Shown here: piece after piece, positions 21,493 through 33,568 of the stretch
Numbering within the stretch: the first letter of the stretch is position 1
How the letters are laid out: every line of letters starts with the position of its first letter
From: Strobilurus pachycystidiatus
Lineage: Eukaryota > Basidiomycota > Agaricomycetes > Agaricales > Physalacriaceae
Reading direction: 5' to 3'
Length of the DNA stretch: 64,000 nt
Assembly (NCBI GenBank): GCA_019915135.1
Contig: JAHLMK010000004.1
Span: forward strand, 1,116,001 to 1,180,000
The notes under the pieces: model-generated
The model's database searches: none
The model's input: only the letters and a program-made list of their open reading frames with translations
What the model was told of the DNA's origin: nothing
Program-made: the position numbers and the translations under genes

Positions 21493-24400
21493 TCACCGAC
21501 TTCGACGAGAGGGCGTCGCGTCTGAATCTGCTTGATCTGGTGGTGCCTTTTTAAACATCCAAGAGGTCAGGAAAGACCTCGGCGCAGGAGCTTCAGCTTC
21601 TTCGGTCTCAAGCCTGTCAACAAATGCCTCTTCTTCCTCAGCCATGACCTCGCGTAAGATGGCATGATGAGCAGAAATATTCTCTGCCCGGCGAAGGGGC
21701 GCAATGTTCAGTGATGTTTTCGAGGCCGAGGCCACGAAGTCTGCCTGCGAGTGAGCGTCTGGTCGGGGTGTAGACCCCAATTGATTTGACGACGACTCGG
21801 GTCGAGGTCCCAAATCCGGACGCGGTGAGGATGCTGGACCTGGTTGGGGGGAAGAACGCCCTGGAGACATAGAACGACGGCCGGAAGTAGTGCGTGGTAG
21901 CCCTAGAGTTGTCATGACAGAATTGGACCGCCGTCTTTGTTGAGTCGTCGCCGTGCCGTCTGAGAAGGACCTATACGACTTGACAATAGGACGATTGAAG
22001 CTACTTTGTCTGCCACTGGAACCTGTGCTCAGACGAGGCCGATAGGTGGATGGCCTCCGCGGCTTGAGCGCGTTCTCGATGTCACTTTCTCCAGCATTCA
22101 CCCGCTTGACGATTGCGAGAGGTAGGTCAATGTCTTCAGTACCATTGAAGTCCGCCACCATTGAAGACCCAGAGCTGGGCCGCCCACCAGGCGATGTCGG
22201 CGCCAGCGAGAGCTGGGACATTTGGAGTGGAGATTCCGTCTCCATTATCCCGATCCACGTTCCAAGTCTCCCAGCAGTTTGCTCGACGGTTATCGATGTT
22301 TTCAGGTCAATCGTGTCGTCTAAGTCGAGGAGGCCGCACGGATTTCGGGGCAGCCACAGTACACTGCTGATGGGTCTGACATAATATGGATTGTCATAAG
22401 GCAGTTCTGGGGTATTGAGATCGTCCCATGCAACTGGTGGAGGATGTGGGACAACAGGGCCTGTGAAGTCGTCCTCGTTATGTACTTTCGGTTCGACATC
22501 AACCGTAAGGAGTAGGCGCGAATCCGCCGGAGTGAGGGAAGGATTTCGAGAGGGGATAACGGGGCTGTTCTCCAATGATTTGGAACCGATGGGCGAACAT
22601 GTCGTCGGTCGGAAAGGATTGGGTTGTCGTTCCATAGGATTGCGACGGTGGCGAACAGTACCATACGAGAAGGTAACCCATTCCGGTATGCGGAATGTAA
22701 ACTTGGTCCGTTTGTCGTGTTTGATGAGGGCATGTATATCCGGGTATGTGGTGTTTTCAGTGTCTCCGCGTTCCAAAGCGGCCATGGTCTCTTCGGGAGG
22801 GGGCCCAAAAACTGTATTGGCCTCCAATATGTCGTCTTTCTCGAATTGTGCTCGAGCCATACGGGTCATCCTATCGCATGAGTTAGGAGACGCACTCTCG
22901 AATGATTCAGACGAGCTGAACCTACAGTAGCTTGAATAGAGAGGTCAAGACGATCAAAACAGCCGCCAGCGCAAAGTTTGCTGTCTTTTTCAGTACGACC
23001 ATGTACGCGAGGAAGACGGCCTTGAAGGGATAAGAATACGGGTGCCGCGGACCGAAAATGAACGAACCTGTGAGAGGATGAGGCCTGTAAACACCAGTCA
23101 GCAATGAAAACGTGCGAGTGAAAGAATCATACTCGCCATCTAAAGAATATCGAATGATACGAATCAAGATGACTTTTCCATCTCCCTCGTAGTTTTTGGC
23201 GTAAACGTGAATCAACTGTTTGCTCGATGAGAATGAGTACAGTGGTCCTACAAATCTGCTTGCCTGGTTTTTGATTATACCTGGGGAAAAAGGTCAGAGC
23301 TGCAGCAAAGGATAACGTTGAAAGGCTTTACCATTTTCGACGAAGAAGTACAAGGTTCCAAACGGTAGCACCAATGGATTGAGCACAGCGAACACCACAA
23401 GTACGTGGATCAAGAGCATATGCGTTGGGAGCCAATCTACAACATCGTCAGGAAGCCGGCGACAGACGTGAACAGGCACTGACAATAGTAATTGAAAGTG
23501 CGGGGTCGGGTACCAACAGTGCGTTTACGCCTGTTGAGTCTGGTAAGGCCAGACGCGACTGAAACAAGCGCACAACTCACGGTGTTGCTTGACGGCGAGT
23601 AGTGGGATATAAGATGAGTGGTAGCTTAACGAATCGTTAGTTGAGCATTCTGAAGCAACAGAGGTAAGCATACGCCAACTAGAAACAGTTAACGTCGTGA
23701 CAGCGAGGATAAAAAAGTGGCTTACGCAAAGCAATCTCGAACCCGCCATGCATGGCGGTCGTGAATATCTCTAGAACACTGGTGAGTCGAGGCTAATCAA
23801 ACAAGCCCGGGACCTACGCCAGCCAACGTAGAAAGGCCCCGCGGAAGGGAAACTACTCGCGACGATTTCGAGGATGTCGGCTCCGGACGAAGTTTGTCTT
23901 AACGAATCTAAGATAGACTGCAATGCAGCAGTCCCGACACAAAAGAACACAAGAACGTTGACAATGAGAAACTTGTAATATCTAGTCATGATTCTGTCGT
24001 GAAGAGCGGAAATTGTCGTAATGGTGTGTGCTTTCTTGGCAATGAGAAGCAGGATGAGAGGTATGAGAAGAGCGAGCAAGGCAACGAGAAGAGTGGGCAC
24101 GAAGGATTGAATCACTTCTTCCTCCCACTCGTGTTTGTCGAGATACGCTTTCTACGAAACAGTAAGAAACTTGAAGCCTTCACGAACACAGTGTACTCAC
24201 GAGGCCAGGCCAGAAGGCAGAGATATTTTGAATGGATACCAGACCAACGAGAAGAGAGACCGGGAACAACCAGAAGATGGTGAAAGCCCAGACGCCAAGA
24301 CTGACAACCCAGTCCTTCACGAACTGGACGAAGTAAGCAACATGTACACAGGATGCACAGAATAAGTACCTCAGCACCAAAAGACGATTTCATGACCCGC

Positions 24401-26411
24401 ACCCAATCCAAATCCTGATATTCCGGGGCCATCGACACCGTACAAGTAAGCGGGTTGTGAGGATGCACCGCAAGATACTTGCAGGCTCTCCGCGCATCTG
24501 CCGGATCCGCAAAGGTTACGAAAGCCGTGGAGACTGGGTCGTATTCAGAGACGTGCTTTGCTCTGTTCTCGGTGATGAGCGAGGTCAGGAGGTTAAGCTT
24601 AGCAGTATAGTAGTCGATGGACGGCACGGTCTTTCCTCTGAACAAGTGAGATAAGTTGATCAGAGGTTGATAAGCGTCCAGGCTACTCCGAGGGAGACTC
24701 AGCAATGCATCCCAGACAGTCTTCTTGTGGCGTCGATGCTTGTTGGCGGGTGGATATCCGGGGGTGGGCTGATCGTCGGAGTCGCTCGATCCTTCAGTTC
24801 GAAGCTTCTGGAACGCATGCTTCGAGGAATGAAGAACCCTGTGATGCTTTGCTGGTGGCCGTAGCTCGAATTCATCCACGAAGGGTTCCAAGACTTTGAT
24901 GAGCTGTTCCATCCTCTGTTCTTCACTCAGCGTTCCTTCCTGCGAGTCGTCGCCAACTTCAGCATCTACCGCCGGTTTACGCTGCTGTGCCACAAACTTG
25001 GCCCGAGAGTTCGATCGAGAAAACGGTTTATGCGCATCCTTCTGCTCGAGAGCCTTCTTGACGGCGCTCAACACAGTTTTGGCAAGTTTGATGTGAGCAG
25101 TCTCTAATAGGCGAAGTATGTCTTCCCTACGCTCCAGAAGGGATGCCAGTTCAGTCATCTTCCGAGCAATGACTACACGGTCTATGACGGGGACTGCGTC
25201 AGGGTCGGGAGTGTCAGAAGAAGCACTGGGTTCGCCTCTGGACGCATGGGTCGGTTGCATGACCGGCAGACGCTTCGCCCGATTGAATAAATACGCTATG
25301 CACTTGTTGATAAAACCAGGCTGGGTATTCGTCGTAAAACCAATGGCCGGCCTTGAAAGTCTTCGGGACATGAAGTATTCGAAATATTCCTTGAGCTCCT
25401 TCTCGGAGCGCAACTGAGGAGGTACGTTAGATACCATGATAGTCCGAAGACGTAGACCTGGCTGGGGCTGGAGATCTTCTAGCGTTGGGTTGGACGCGAA
25501 AGCATATTGAGGATGTGGGTGGGGGTGATATTCTCCATCCGAGGAAAGCGCGCGCTGACCGGCATCCCGAATTCTCGCCGCGCGTAGCATGAAGGCACCA
25601 TGCGAAATCCAGAAGAGCGTGGCGACCCAGGAGATAGTAATCCAAAAGAGTAAACAGATGTGGATCCACAATAAGGATAGGCCCTGCTTTGTCGTGACGA
25701 GGGATGAGATTGACGCGCGGGTCATGGAGGCCTGGTCGATGGAATCGTTCGAGAATCTGACATGGATAGGGAATAGGATCGGAAAGGTTGTGAGCGTGTG
25801 TAGGAGGGTGAAATAGACTGAGATGAGATGAGTTATTGGCTGGCGGAATGAAATGGTTGTAACGCACAGCATCCGCGCAGAAATCGAATGTACAGTGTTG
25901 CGTCGACACCACGCAACTGATTCATTTTCTCTTCGGGAAACCAGATTATTTGTGGCACCCAGGACAATATCCATCCTCTGGGAGTCGGTGGCGAGGGTAT
26001 CCTGTACAGAGAGAATGAGAGGGTGCGTCTAATCTTTGTTGCTGGCGTACCAGGCCCAGGACCGTCCTTGGAAAAGACTGGAGCAAATCAGTATCGCACG
26101 ACAGGGTGATAACAGAGGTAGAAATGGGCCGATAGGAAAGAAATGGCGTCAAGATGAAGATTGGGACTCACTAGCCAAACTCCCAGGATTCACGACTTCC
26201 TAAACCCTCTCCCGACTGCGTCTTGCCCTTGCCTCTCCGCGCTCGCTTCATAAGTTCCTGCCCAGTGACACATAGTACAGTGATTCCAATAGCGATGACC
26301 GTCTGATTGATGAGCCCACTGTGCCCACATTCTTGAGTAAAGTGAGTTTATCAGAAGGGTGGGGTTATACCTGTAATTCTTGGAAAAAGGTCGTGTCTGA
26401 ATGTCGCTCAT
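21493..26411 (-). CDS. CSC1/OSCA (TMEM63) family calcium-permeable osmosensitive channel
   Basis: Large polytopic membrane protein of well over 1,000 residues. ATG 26411 starts MSDIQTRPFSKNY and splices to GLINQTVIAIGITVLCVTGQ, the first helix, then to WILSWVPQIIWFPEEKM. Two further N-terminal helices (HTLTTFPILFPIHVRF, LLWIHICLLFWITISWVATL) precede the cytosolic RNA-recognition-like domain (RLRTIMVSNVPPQLRSEKE and STAFVTFADPADARRACKYL). The C-terminal pore block includes VSLGVWAFTIFWLFPVSLLV, QSFVPTLLVALLALLIPLIL, RYYKFLIVNVLVFFCVGTAA and LLIHVLVVFAVLNPLVLPFG. A long serine/proline-rich cytosolic tail ends MFKKAPPDQADSDATPSRRS. Many introns fall in the membrane part. An upstream in-frame extension of the first exon exists but lacks conservation cues. 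Confidence 0.88.
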
Positions 26412-26736
26412 GGTCGTGTAGAGGAGATTGCCAGTCGACCGCAGGAAGTGATGGCGGCAACTAAAGGTCGAAAATGCCGCGGAACGCAAGCTCGTCCTCG
26501 TCCTCGATGGTGGTGGCACTGTGGTGGCAGAAAGCAGCCCTCAGAAGCACCAAATGAATGATGAACATGTCATAGCTGTCAGGTGATCGGCTTTGAGCGA
26601 AATCCATCAAAGTTCAAACTTTCCCAAGTCTTGCGACTGTCTCGCGGCTCTTGCCTCGACAAGACTCGACACCTCATCCCGAGGCCGAGGAATTTCATAG
26701 AGCACCTACACTTGAATGCTTTGGAGAATCCCATCT

Positions 26737-27043
26737 ATGGCCGGAAACAATGACGAATCAGACGAGTGCTCAAGGAGCATCAGGGTCGGCCACGCCGGTC
26801 CAATCATGGTCGGCGGTGAGTACCTTTTTTGGGGAATATCATTCCTATCTCTACGTGTATTACCTCCTCTACAGTTGCTACTGGACCCCGAAGCCAGTAT
26901 GATCCTCGGTATTCGGAAAAGTAGTAACTAAGTACAGTATCGAACGGAATATTCAACCCGACTTTCTGATTGTAACCGAGCCTCTGGAGCCTGAGGAGTT
27001 GAAGTTGAATGATGTTGACCGCTTCACCTCTAGTGCTAGCTGA
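26737..27043 (+). CDS. Possible micro-gene encoding about 60-75 residues
   Basis: ATG 26737 opens MAGNNDESDECSRSIRVGHA followed by GPIMVGG. After an intron the frame ERNIQPDFLIVTEPLEPEEL continues and ends at TGA 27041-27043. Two models are possible. One intron from GTACCT (near 26821) to TACAG at 26937 gives a protein of about 62 residues, with a perfect TAACTAAG branch site. Alternatively an orthodox 57 bp intron (GTGAGT to CTCTACAG) adds an exon GPRSQYDPRYS, but this needs an implausible second intron of only 17 bp. No family recognised. Acidic, no signal peptide. It is divergent from the CSC1-like gene. Confidence 0.4.
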
Positions 27044-27462
27044 GGAGGCGTTTGTCGTGGTTCTGCTGAGGACATGACGATGCTTCAAGCCTGTTGATTG
27101 AGCAAAGACACATAAAGACGCGACCGGCGCTCAATGGCTCCATACTCTCGCCGCGACAAGCCAGATACTGGAATGGACAGCAGTCAAAGCAGTGGCAGAG
27201 TCAGCACGTACTCCGAGTGATGGTGACGCAACTACCATTTCAAGGTATGAACGTCGCTCGTCGTGTAAGCCCAACATCTAAATCTTACGACGAGTGTTGA
27301 AGCTTGCTGGGAGATTCTATAATAGCTGGAAATATTGCTATCCTCTACAGTGTATTATCAGTTGCTGATCGTATAAGACACAATGAAACATGAAATGAGA
27401 GCGAGCAAATAATAGATGTAGTGATACAGATGATTCATGGGAATGGGAAAACTGTTCGAACG
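27044..27462. other. Intergenic, nothing recognised
   Basis: About 420 bases between the possible micro-gene and the stop of the carrier gene. Both genes would end here, so it probably holds two 3' untranslated regions. Confidence 0.5.
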
Positions 27463-28690
27463 TTATGTCCGTGAAGATAAATGCCTCATCAGTAACTCGT
27501 ACCTACGTCGTGTCAGCATTGGATGAGCGTTTGAGTGCCAGAGACGTACGTTAACATAGTGACAGCGCTGTTTGGTATTGTCCGCATGAGATTGACAGAC
27601 AGTCCTTTGTATAGACCGGTCCATCCCTCCTTCCGTATCAGCTTCTTGGTGGTGTATATTATGCCACCTCTAGGGTATTTCTTGACCATCCCATCGGACG
27701 AGAAGTCGTCGGCAAGAGGACGACGCTGCGTCTGCAGTCGGGTGCGCACGACCTCGTGCGGATAAGTCGCGATGGATGCGGTCATTTTGGCTACAGCTGA
27801 GCAGAGAAGGATGACTCTACTTGGGAGCGGCTCTTCGCGCCCATCCTCTGTGATGGAGATCAGGATTGGAATTCTAAGCATTGATTGGGAAAGGAATGCT
27901 TACGGGCCCAGATCTTCAGTTGCTCGTACAAGGGAAACTGGACAGCGACGTGTGCTATTCCGAGCAGACTGGGCAGGAGACCGCGATAAAATGCCGGCAG
28001 CCCTTCTGTCCGATATATTGTGAGGCCAGCATCAATTGTGTGCTTATACCGGACTTCTTCTCTCGACTGGGTCTGCGCAAGGGTCGGAAAAGGAATCCAC
28101 AAAGCCGACAAGAATGACGTACCATGAACCGCGTTTTGATGACCCAGAGGGGATTGGTGCATATGGTGCTCGCGGCACCTGCTGACATGGCGGAGAGGAT
28201 ATGCAGCGACCACGGATGCTCGCGCATGACGGGCTGGTAGCCTTTCGGATGTGCGGCGGGATACAGGCGCTCGGAGGTCATCCCGCCCAATGGCGCCTCG
28301 CCGAATGCCGTCTTGATCCCGTCATACACTGCAAAATAGATGGCCCACGTCGGGAGGTAGCCCAGAATGGTCGGCCCAAGACCGCGATAGAAGCCGCGTA
28401 TCCCATCGTGTACCCATATAACCCTTATCGTCGCTGTCCAGAGGTAAATCATACGCTGTTCAAGCGGCGGTCGACGCACCAAGCATGCCATGGTATCCCT
28501 GCTGTCCTTGAATTGCCCTCTGTGCCTGCAGTTTGGTCTTGACGACGTCAAGCGGGCATGTAGCTATGCTGGCAATGAGACCGCCTCCAGCCCCGGCTGG
28601 AATGAGTCAGACGACGAGGAACAGATTTTGTAAACGGCTTTGCGCACCGATCATGCTGTAGGCTGTCCATTTGGGCTGGCCTGTCGACAT
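27463..28690 (-). CDS. Mitochondrial carrier of the NAD+/folate/FAD group (YIA6/SLC25A32-like)
   Basis: Start ATG 28690 (MSTGQPKWTAYSMI) splices to AGAGGGLIASIATCPLDVVK. The three carrier signatures are CPLDVVKTKLQAQ, TNPLWVIKTRFM and TYPHEVVRTRLQTQRR. Each is followed by its downstream partner: GIRGFYRGLGPTILGYLPTW, GLPAFYRGLLPSLLGIAHVA and GWTGLYKGLSVNLMRTIP. The LLGIAHVAVQFPLYEQLKI and TYPHE segments match yeast NAD+ transporters Yia6/Yea6 and the related SLC25A32 branch. Residues alone do not separate NAD+, folate and FAD use. It ends AVTMLTYELLMRHLSSRT with TAA 27463-27465. At least five introns. Inner mitochondrial membrane. Confidence 0.85.
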
Positions 28691-28956
28691 ATCTCAGCCC
28701 CGCTTATGCGCGGGGTCCGTGTGGTGGTTGTCGAGCAGGCCGTGGATTTCGTGGTCGACTGGGTGGAGGGGTGGGGCGGCGTCCTAGTCGTCGGGCAAGA
28801 AAAGGCAATTTCCGGGCCGCGGGTACCTTCGGATCTTGGCCGCTCTTAATCAGCCTGTGATGCGGAGCTTGGCTCAGCAACTTCAAGCCTTGGTCTTGAG
28901 ATATTATTCACGGTACAGTAAGTACTAGATAATTAGTTGACACCCATCTAAATCTA

Positions 28957-31288
28957 TCAAGGGCATAGTTTCGTGGCAACCTCGTCAATGAGCTTCCTTG
29001 CCTCCAACTTCTTCACTCCCTCAGGACCACAGCCTCCTTTGACGAGCTTCGCCTTCAATGTAGACCGGGCTTGTAAAACTTCCAGAAGGGCAGAAAGCTG
29101 ACTCTCATAAAAGGGTGAAGCCCTCAAAAGACACGCCAACGAGGCAGTCAGACGATGAACTGGCGTGTCTTCAGAGACTCGCCACGATGATGAACAATTA
29201 CACCACTCACCGACATCTTCGCTCTCCTTCTCGCGATCAAGTGCCTCAAGGATGGCACTCACCATCTCCACTTGCCAATCCTCGTCCTCGTATTCGGCGG
29301 TCGCACGCCCTCCGTTGCGAATCTTGTCAACCCGGCTCTGTTGAATGAACGCAGATGCATTGAAAGCCAGACTAGCGGCAGATGTTCTGACAGGTGCATC
29401 GGTGTGGAGTAGTGCAGGTATCAGAAAAGATGTGAAGCTCTGCTTGCAGTCACCGTTGACAAGCCTCTGAGCAAGCGCTGGAGCGGAAAATGCATTAGAC
29501 AGCAGGCGTAAAACTGTCAAGGTGTAATTCCGGGGAGAGGTGCTAGACGCTTTGGCGAGGAAGAGTGTGATTGGATCTTTGGCATTGGAGACGTTGGAAG
29601 CGGACCATGCGCCTATAGCTGGATCCAAAAACCCAATGCGCCACATGTCTACGAGGGGGAATACCGATTCTGGCGGCAGGACGCTTGCCAAAACAGCAGT
29701 CACGGATGACCACTCATCAATTGTCGCAGGGGAAGTAGGTGGTAAAACAGTGGATTTTCCGGGGACATTAGTCGCAGGATTCCGGGACTTGAGGTACGGT
29801 AAGATAGTTGCACCAATTGAAGTCTTCACCTGCGCCGAGGACAACTGAGCCGAAGCTGGCCACGATGTACCATCGACGAAGCTGATCAGCTTATTAGCAA
29901 CTGCGTCGAGGGCTGGGACTTGGGTAAAAAGAATAGGTTTGAGTGATAGCGCCTGTACGCTGGGTAGAGATAGTGATGTGTGGGGATGAGCTGTCGAAAT
30001 TTGAGTATTAGGCAGTCTGGAGATGTTCTCACACATACGGGGATACGCTTGATAGAGGAGTAGATCGATCTGGCTGCGAAGTTCGCTCTGATCAGCGCCC
30101 TTCATTTCAGAGACCTAACGAAATGTCTCAGTCGCACTGAAAGTCTACCATTAGAATAGAATCGACCTTTTTGCCATCTAGGAAAAAGAAGAACGTCGGC
30201 ATCACTCGGACACCCATCTCAGAGGCCAGCTGGTTCCCCATGGGAGTACTCATGTCTATCTTGACAAAGGCTGCACCAACACCATTCGTTCCCGCTTTCA
30301 CACCCTTGTCTTGAGCGAGCTGTTCGTATATGGGAGCAATCATTCTACAAGGACCGCAAGTCACTATGTTGGAGAAATTGGCGACCACGGCGCGGTGTGT
30401 CTGTATAATGTTTCGGAAGGCCGCGGAATTGGTGCAGGTGTGAAGCGGAGATGCCAAAGACTCAGTGGCAGGAAGGCCGTTTCCGTTGGCGGGACGTTGA
30501 GCCTGGTTTGCGACTGCCTCCAGGATGGACGCGGCGAGTTGGGGATTGGGTGTCGATGTCGATGGCACGGGGGTACGAGCGGGTGTGACATTGGCCGAAG
30601 GAGGTCGGAACATGTTGTCTATAGTGGGTCTGAGGGCCTGTCCAAAGGGAGTCGATAGGAAGTCCGCAGGTAGGTCTGAGTATGCGTCAGCTACATGCAC
30701 GAAGGTCACGCTATTACGAACCTTTGATGTAGCTTGGGATGGAGTTTCCTGTAAGGAAACCAGCCACGTCATTCGTGAATGAGTTGCAGTTAAATTCTAC
30801 AAGTTATATGTCAGCGTTGCGAATCCGGATCCGAGAAGCTGTTGACCTAATAGGTGATACTGTTGTTGATTGAGCAATGAGACCCAGAGGAAAGTAGTAA
30901 AATACAAACTTTATCAGCAGTGTAATGTTCACGTAGTTCATTGATGTAGTCGTCAAACGTTTCTTGATCTATAGCGGTTTCTCCAAGATCCACAATCTGC
31001 AGTGGTGATCCATGCTTTTCGTGGTGTTCGTGAAATGCAGCTGCGAGGGAGCTCAACAACGTACGTGGGACCGTCCAGGCTGTGTTATGTCTATTCCTTG
31101 ACCATAGAACACTTCCTTTCCGTACACAACGATTGAGGTATGCCTGTCGCCACGTAAGACCGGAGGGAATGTTCGAGAACTATAGCAACGCACCAGATGC
31201 CGTCTATCTGCCGCCCCGTAAGTTGACGAGAGAGAGACCTTGCCATCCCATTGCTGAGATCATATACGTATAGTTTAACAGATTCCAT
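28957..31288 (-). CDS. PPPDE (DeSI-like) peptidase - thioredoxin - PUL fusion protein
   Basis: Three domains join in one reading frame. First, a PPPDE cysteine-peptidase domain: MESVKLYVYDLSNGMARSLS, the catalytic histidine in GIWHTSIVVYGKEVFYGQGI, and the catalytic cysteine in LLEFNCNSFTNDVAGFL. Second, a thioredoxin-like domain with CGPC (ANFSNIVTCGPCRMIAPIY) and the cis-proline loop GVRVMPTFFFFLDG. Third, an all-helical PUL domain from about 29960 to the end, with SVFPLVDMWRIGFLDPAIG and LTVLRLLSNAFS, ending EVATKLCP at TGA 28957-28959. PPPDE enzymes remove SUMO or ubiquitin. PUL domains, as in Ufd3/PLAA, bind Cdc48/p97. The likely role is therefore in ubiquitin or SUMO processing linked to Cdc48, which is inference. 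Both catalytic residues are present. Confidence 0.88.
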
Positions 31289-31908
31289 TGCGAGAGAAGA
31301 TGGTGGTTATAATGCAAGAGACGCGTGTGCGCGCATGCGTAATCTCGATCAAGCGATCAACATAGCCAAGCAGGTGAAACTCTACGTTCGTCCCCGCCGT
31401 CTTGCGGGGCATAGCTCGTCTGTGCAACGTCTGTGGGTCCTGCTTGCATTAAATTTTCCTGTGAGCCTATTCGCGGTGCATCTAGCCACATTTTTCATAC
31501 TGCAAAGGCTCCGAATCTCCTCTCCGACAACTTGAAGCCGTCAAATTCATGGAACGTTCACATCGATATGTAACTATCGGGGACATTCCATAGTCTCACC
31601 CATGCAGACGAAAAGAGAGTCGACGATTTCTGCAGACATTGCGGCAAGTCTCACTATATAGAGGGGGTCGTGGTTGCCCACTTTGCTCATGCACGTACAT
31701 CTGGGGATGTCAAAGCCGAACAATAGGCTCTTCTTGAATCTTGCTGCAACCGCTTAGCCGCCTTTACATGAGTAAGTTCCTCGAGCCGATTGCTCATACA
31801 TAGTACTGACCACTAACTTACTAGTGGTTGAACAACCGCACTACCGCCATGCCATCCAAACCCTCTCCGCCTGTTCGTCAGCGAAAATCACTCGAATAAT
31901 GATAGCCC
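31289..31908. other. Intergenic region upstream of the OYE pseudogene
   Basis: About 620 bases. It probably holds the PPPDE-PUL promoter at its left end and the promoter of the decayed oxidoreductase at its right end. No gene seen. Confidence 0.5.
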
Positions 31909-31917
31909 TATATAAAA
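31909..31917 (+). promoter_or_regulatory. TATA box upstream of the OYE pseudogene
   Basis: TATATAAAA, 67 bp before the ATG at 31976. Its position fits a core promoter and suggests the decayed gene was once strongly inducible, as TATA promoters often are in fungi. Confidence 0.5.
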
Positions 31918-31975
31918 ACTACATTCAAGGTCTGTGGGTGTCCTTTGACGGCAGCTACCTCCATACTGCAACGCG

Positions 31976-33239
31976 ATGTCTTCGAAACTCTTCTCCCCAG
32001 TCCAAGTTGTACAGCTCAAACTCTCTCGGCGCGTCGTTCTCGCGCCCATGACGCGTCTACGCACGGATCCCGTTACAACTACCGTCCACACACCCCTTGT
32101 GCCCGAGTTTTACGCGCAACGCGCCAAAATTCCAGGCTCTCTTCTCATCGATTTAATCGAAGGCGCCATTATAGCCGACAAGGCGGGTGGCCTTCCCACC
32201 TGCACAGGAATATATTCAGACGCTCAAATCGCAGCATGGAAAGAGGTATGTCCAATTTTTGGCGAGGTCGTTACAATTGTCCATGCGGAGGGAAGTTCCA
32301 TTCTCCTCTAAACCGCTGCTCTTGGTCGTCAAGCAATGGCGGGAATGATACCGGACATTGTCGGTCTCTCAGCTATACATACTAAAGGATGCAAACTCGC
32401 CTGTTTCTCGGACCCTCGACATCCCCGAGATTGGAGAATATGTCGAACTGTCTCCTTCAAAGCTGGATTTGACGCGGTGAGATAGATCTATGAATCATGA
32501 ACAGATGTTGATAATGCTCATACAGGTGTTGAGATTCACGATCGCTGACGGCTTTTTGATCGACCAGTTCCTCCAGGATGCCAGCAACAGTCGTAGTGAC
32601 CAGTACGGCAGGAGCGTAGAGAACCGCAACAAGTCTGCTTTCGACATTGTCCGTAAAGTGGCTGAATAGGTTGGTGCTGAGCGTGTCGGAGTGAGGATCA
32701 GTCCATAGACGAAAGATGCTGTCGGGGGTACGTAGATTCACTTCGCATTGTCTAACGACATGAATGCAGGTATGGGCTTGGCTGACCCCAAGCCAACTTA
32801 CGCGCACCTCGCGCAAGAACTCAAACGTCTACAGCCCAAGTTGGCCTGGCTACACGCTGTCGAGCCGCCGCCCGCGTCATCAAGGTGGGGAAGATGAGGG
32901 AAGATGTTGAGCCCTCTGAGGGAGAGTCCAAGGATTTTCTGCGTGATATATGGCCACCAATCCCTTCATTTCTACTGGTGGTTATTCCATGAATTCGGGG
33001 ATACAGACTGCCGAAGAGAAAGGTGATCTTATCGCGTACGGAAGGTTGTACCTTGCCAACGTTCGTTCATTCATATTCAATGTCGCGGGCCGCTGACGAT
33101 TTTCTCTCAGCATCCAAAGTCTAGACTCTTGAACGACCTGCCATTTAACAACTACGACAGGGCAACCTTGCATGTTCCTGGTGGCGCAGGACCCCAGGGA
33201 TATACGGACTATCCAGTCGCTAAGGCTTACATCGAATGA
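31976..33239 (+). pseudogene. Decayed Old Yellow Enzyme (NADH:flavin oxidoreductase)
   Basis: Clear OYE similarity in pieces. It starts MSSKLFSPVQVVQLKLSRRV, VLAPMTRLRTDP. EGAIIADKAGGLPTCTGIYS and IAAWKEV follow, then VHAEGSSILL, KAGFDAGVEIH, DGFLIDQFLQDASNSRSDQY, and at the end STGGYSMNSGIQTAEEKGDL, GRLYLANHPKSRL. The gene is broken in several places. TAA at 32309-32311 replaces the usual Q after IFL. A one-base shift occurs near 32540 within the VEIHSANGYLL region. TAG codons lie at 32667-32669 and 32706-32708. The part after 32760 is shortened and shuffled in frame. The intron after WKEV seems cut to about 21 bp. OYEs reduce activated alkenes; this copy cannot encode a full enzyme. Confidence 0.85.
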
Positions 33240-33319
33240 AATCAATCTTCTAGTCTCCCAAATGAAGCTCGTTCTGCTCTCCCGCTTGGTAACTTACTTC
33301 CGCGGGACCTATTATCATT

Positions 33320-33568
33320 TGATCCGTTGTAACACCGGGGGCACCCACCAGGGCAGAACGCCTGTACTGCCTTTAAGGCAGTACAACGAGCTTTTTGTCA
33401 GGTTGCCTCGACACAAGCCTACTTGACTGGGCCCCTTTGAAAGAAACAAAGGGCCCTTGCACGAACCCCCAGCTGCTCTCATACTTGACAGAAAGGACAC
33501 AGAAAGCCCGTTGGACTGCCTTAAAGGCAGTCCAGGCGTCCTGCCGTGGTGGCTGCCCCCGGTGTAAG
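33320..33568. mobile_element. MITE-like palindromic insertion, about 250 bp
   Basis: Long imperfect terminal inverted repeats of about 55-60 bp face each other: AACACCGGGGGCACCCACCA at the left (33331 on) and its mirror TGGTGGCTGCCCCCGGTGT at the right. Each arm carries its own small hairpin (ACTGCCTT then AAGGCAGT). The centre has a third hairpin, GGGCCCCTTTG with CAAAGGGCCC. TTATCATT occurs at 33312-33319 and again at 33569-33576, as expected of an 8 bp target-site duplication. That size is typical of hAT-type transposition. No coding capacity. It lies 80 bp after the OYE pseudogene. The exact left end is uncertain by about 10 bases, because the left arm has extra sequence before the match. 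Confidence 0.75.

Noticed and set aside
24112..25974. Reading the whole 620-codon minus frame as one exon starting at its first Met
   Set aside because: Its first codons and its last codons run into introns; the true exon starts after the acceptor before the IPSPP segment and ends at the GTACTT donor after FGAE.
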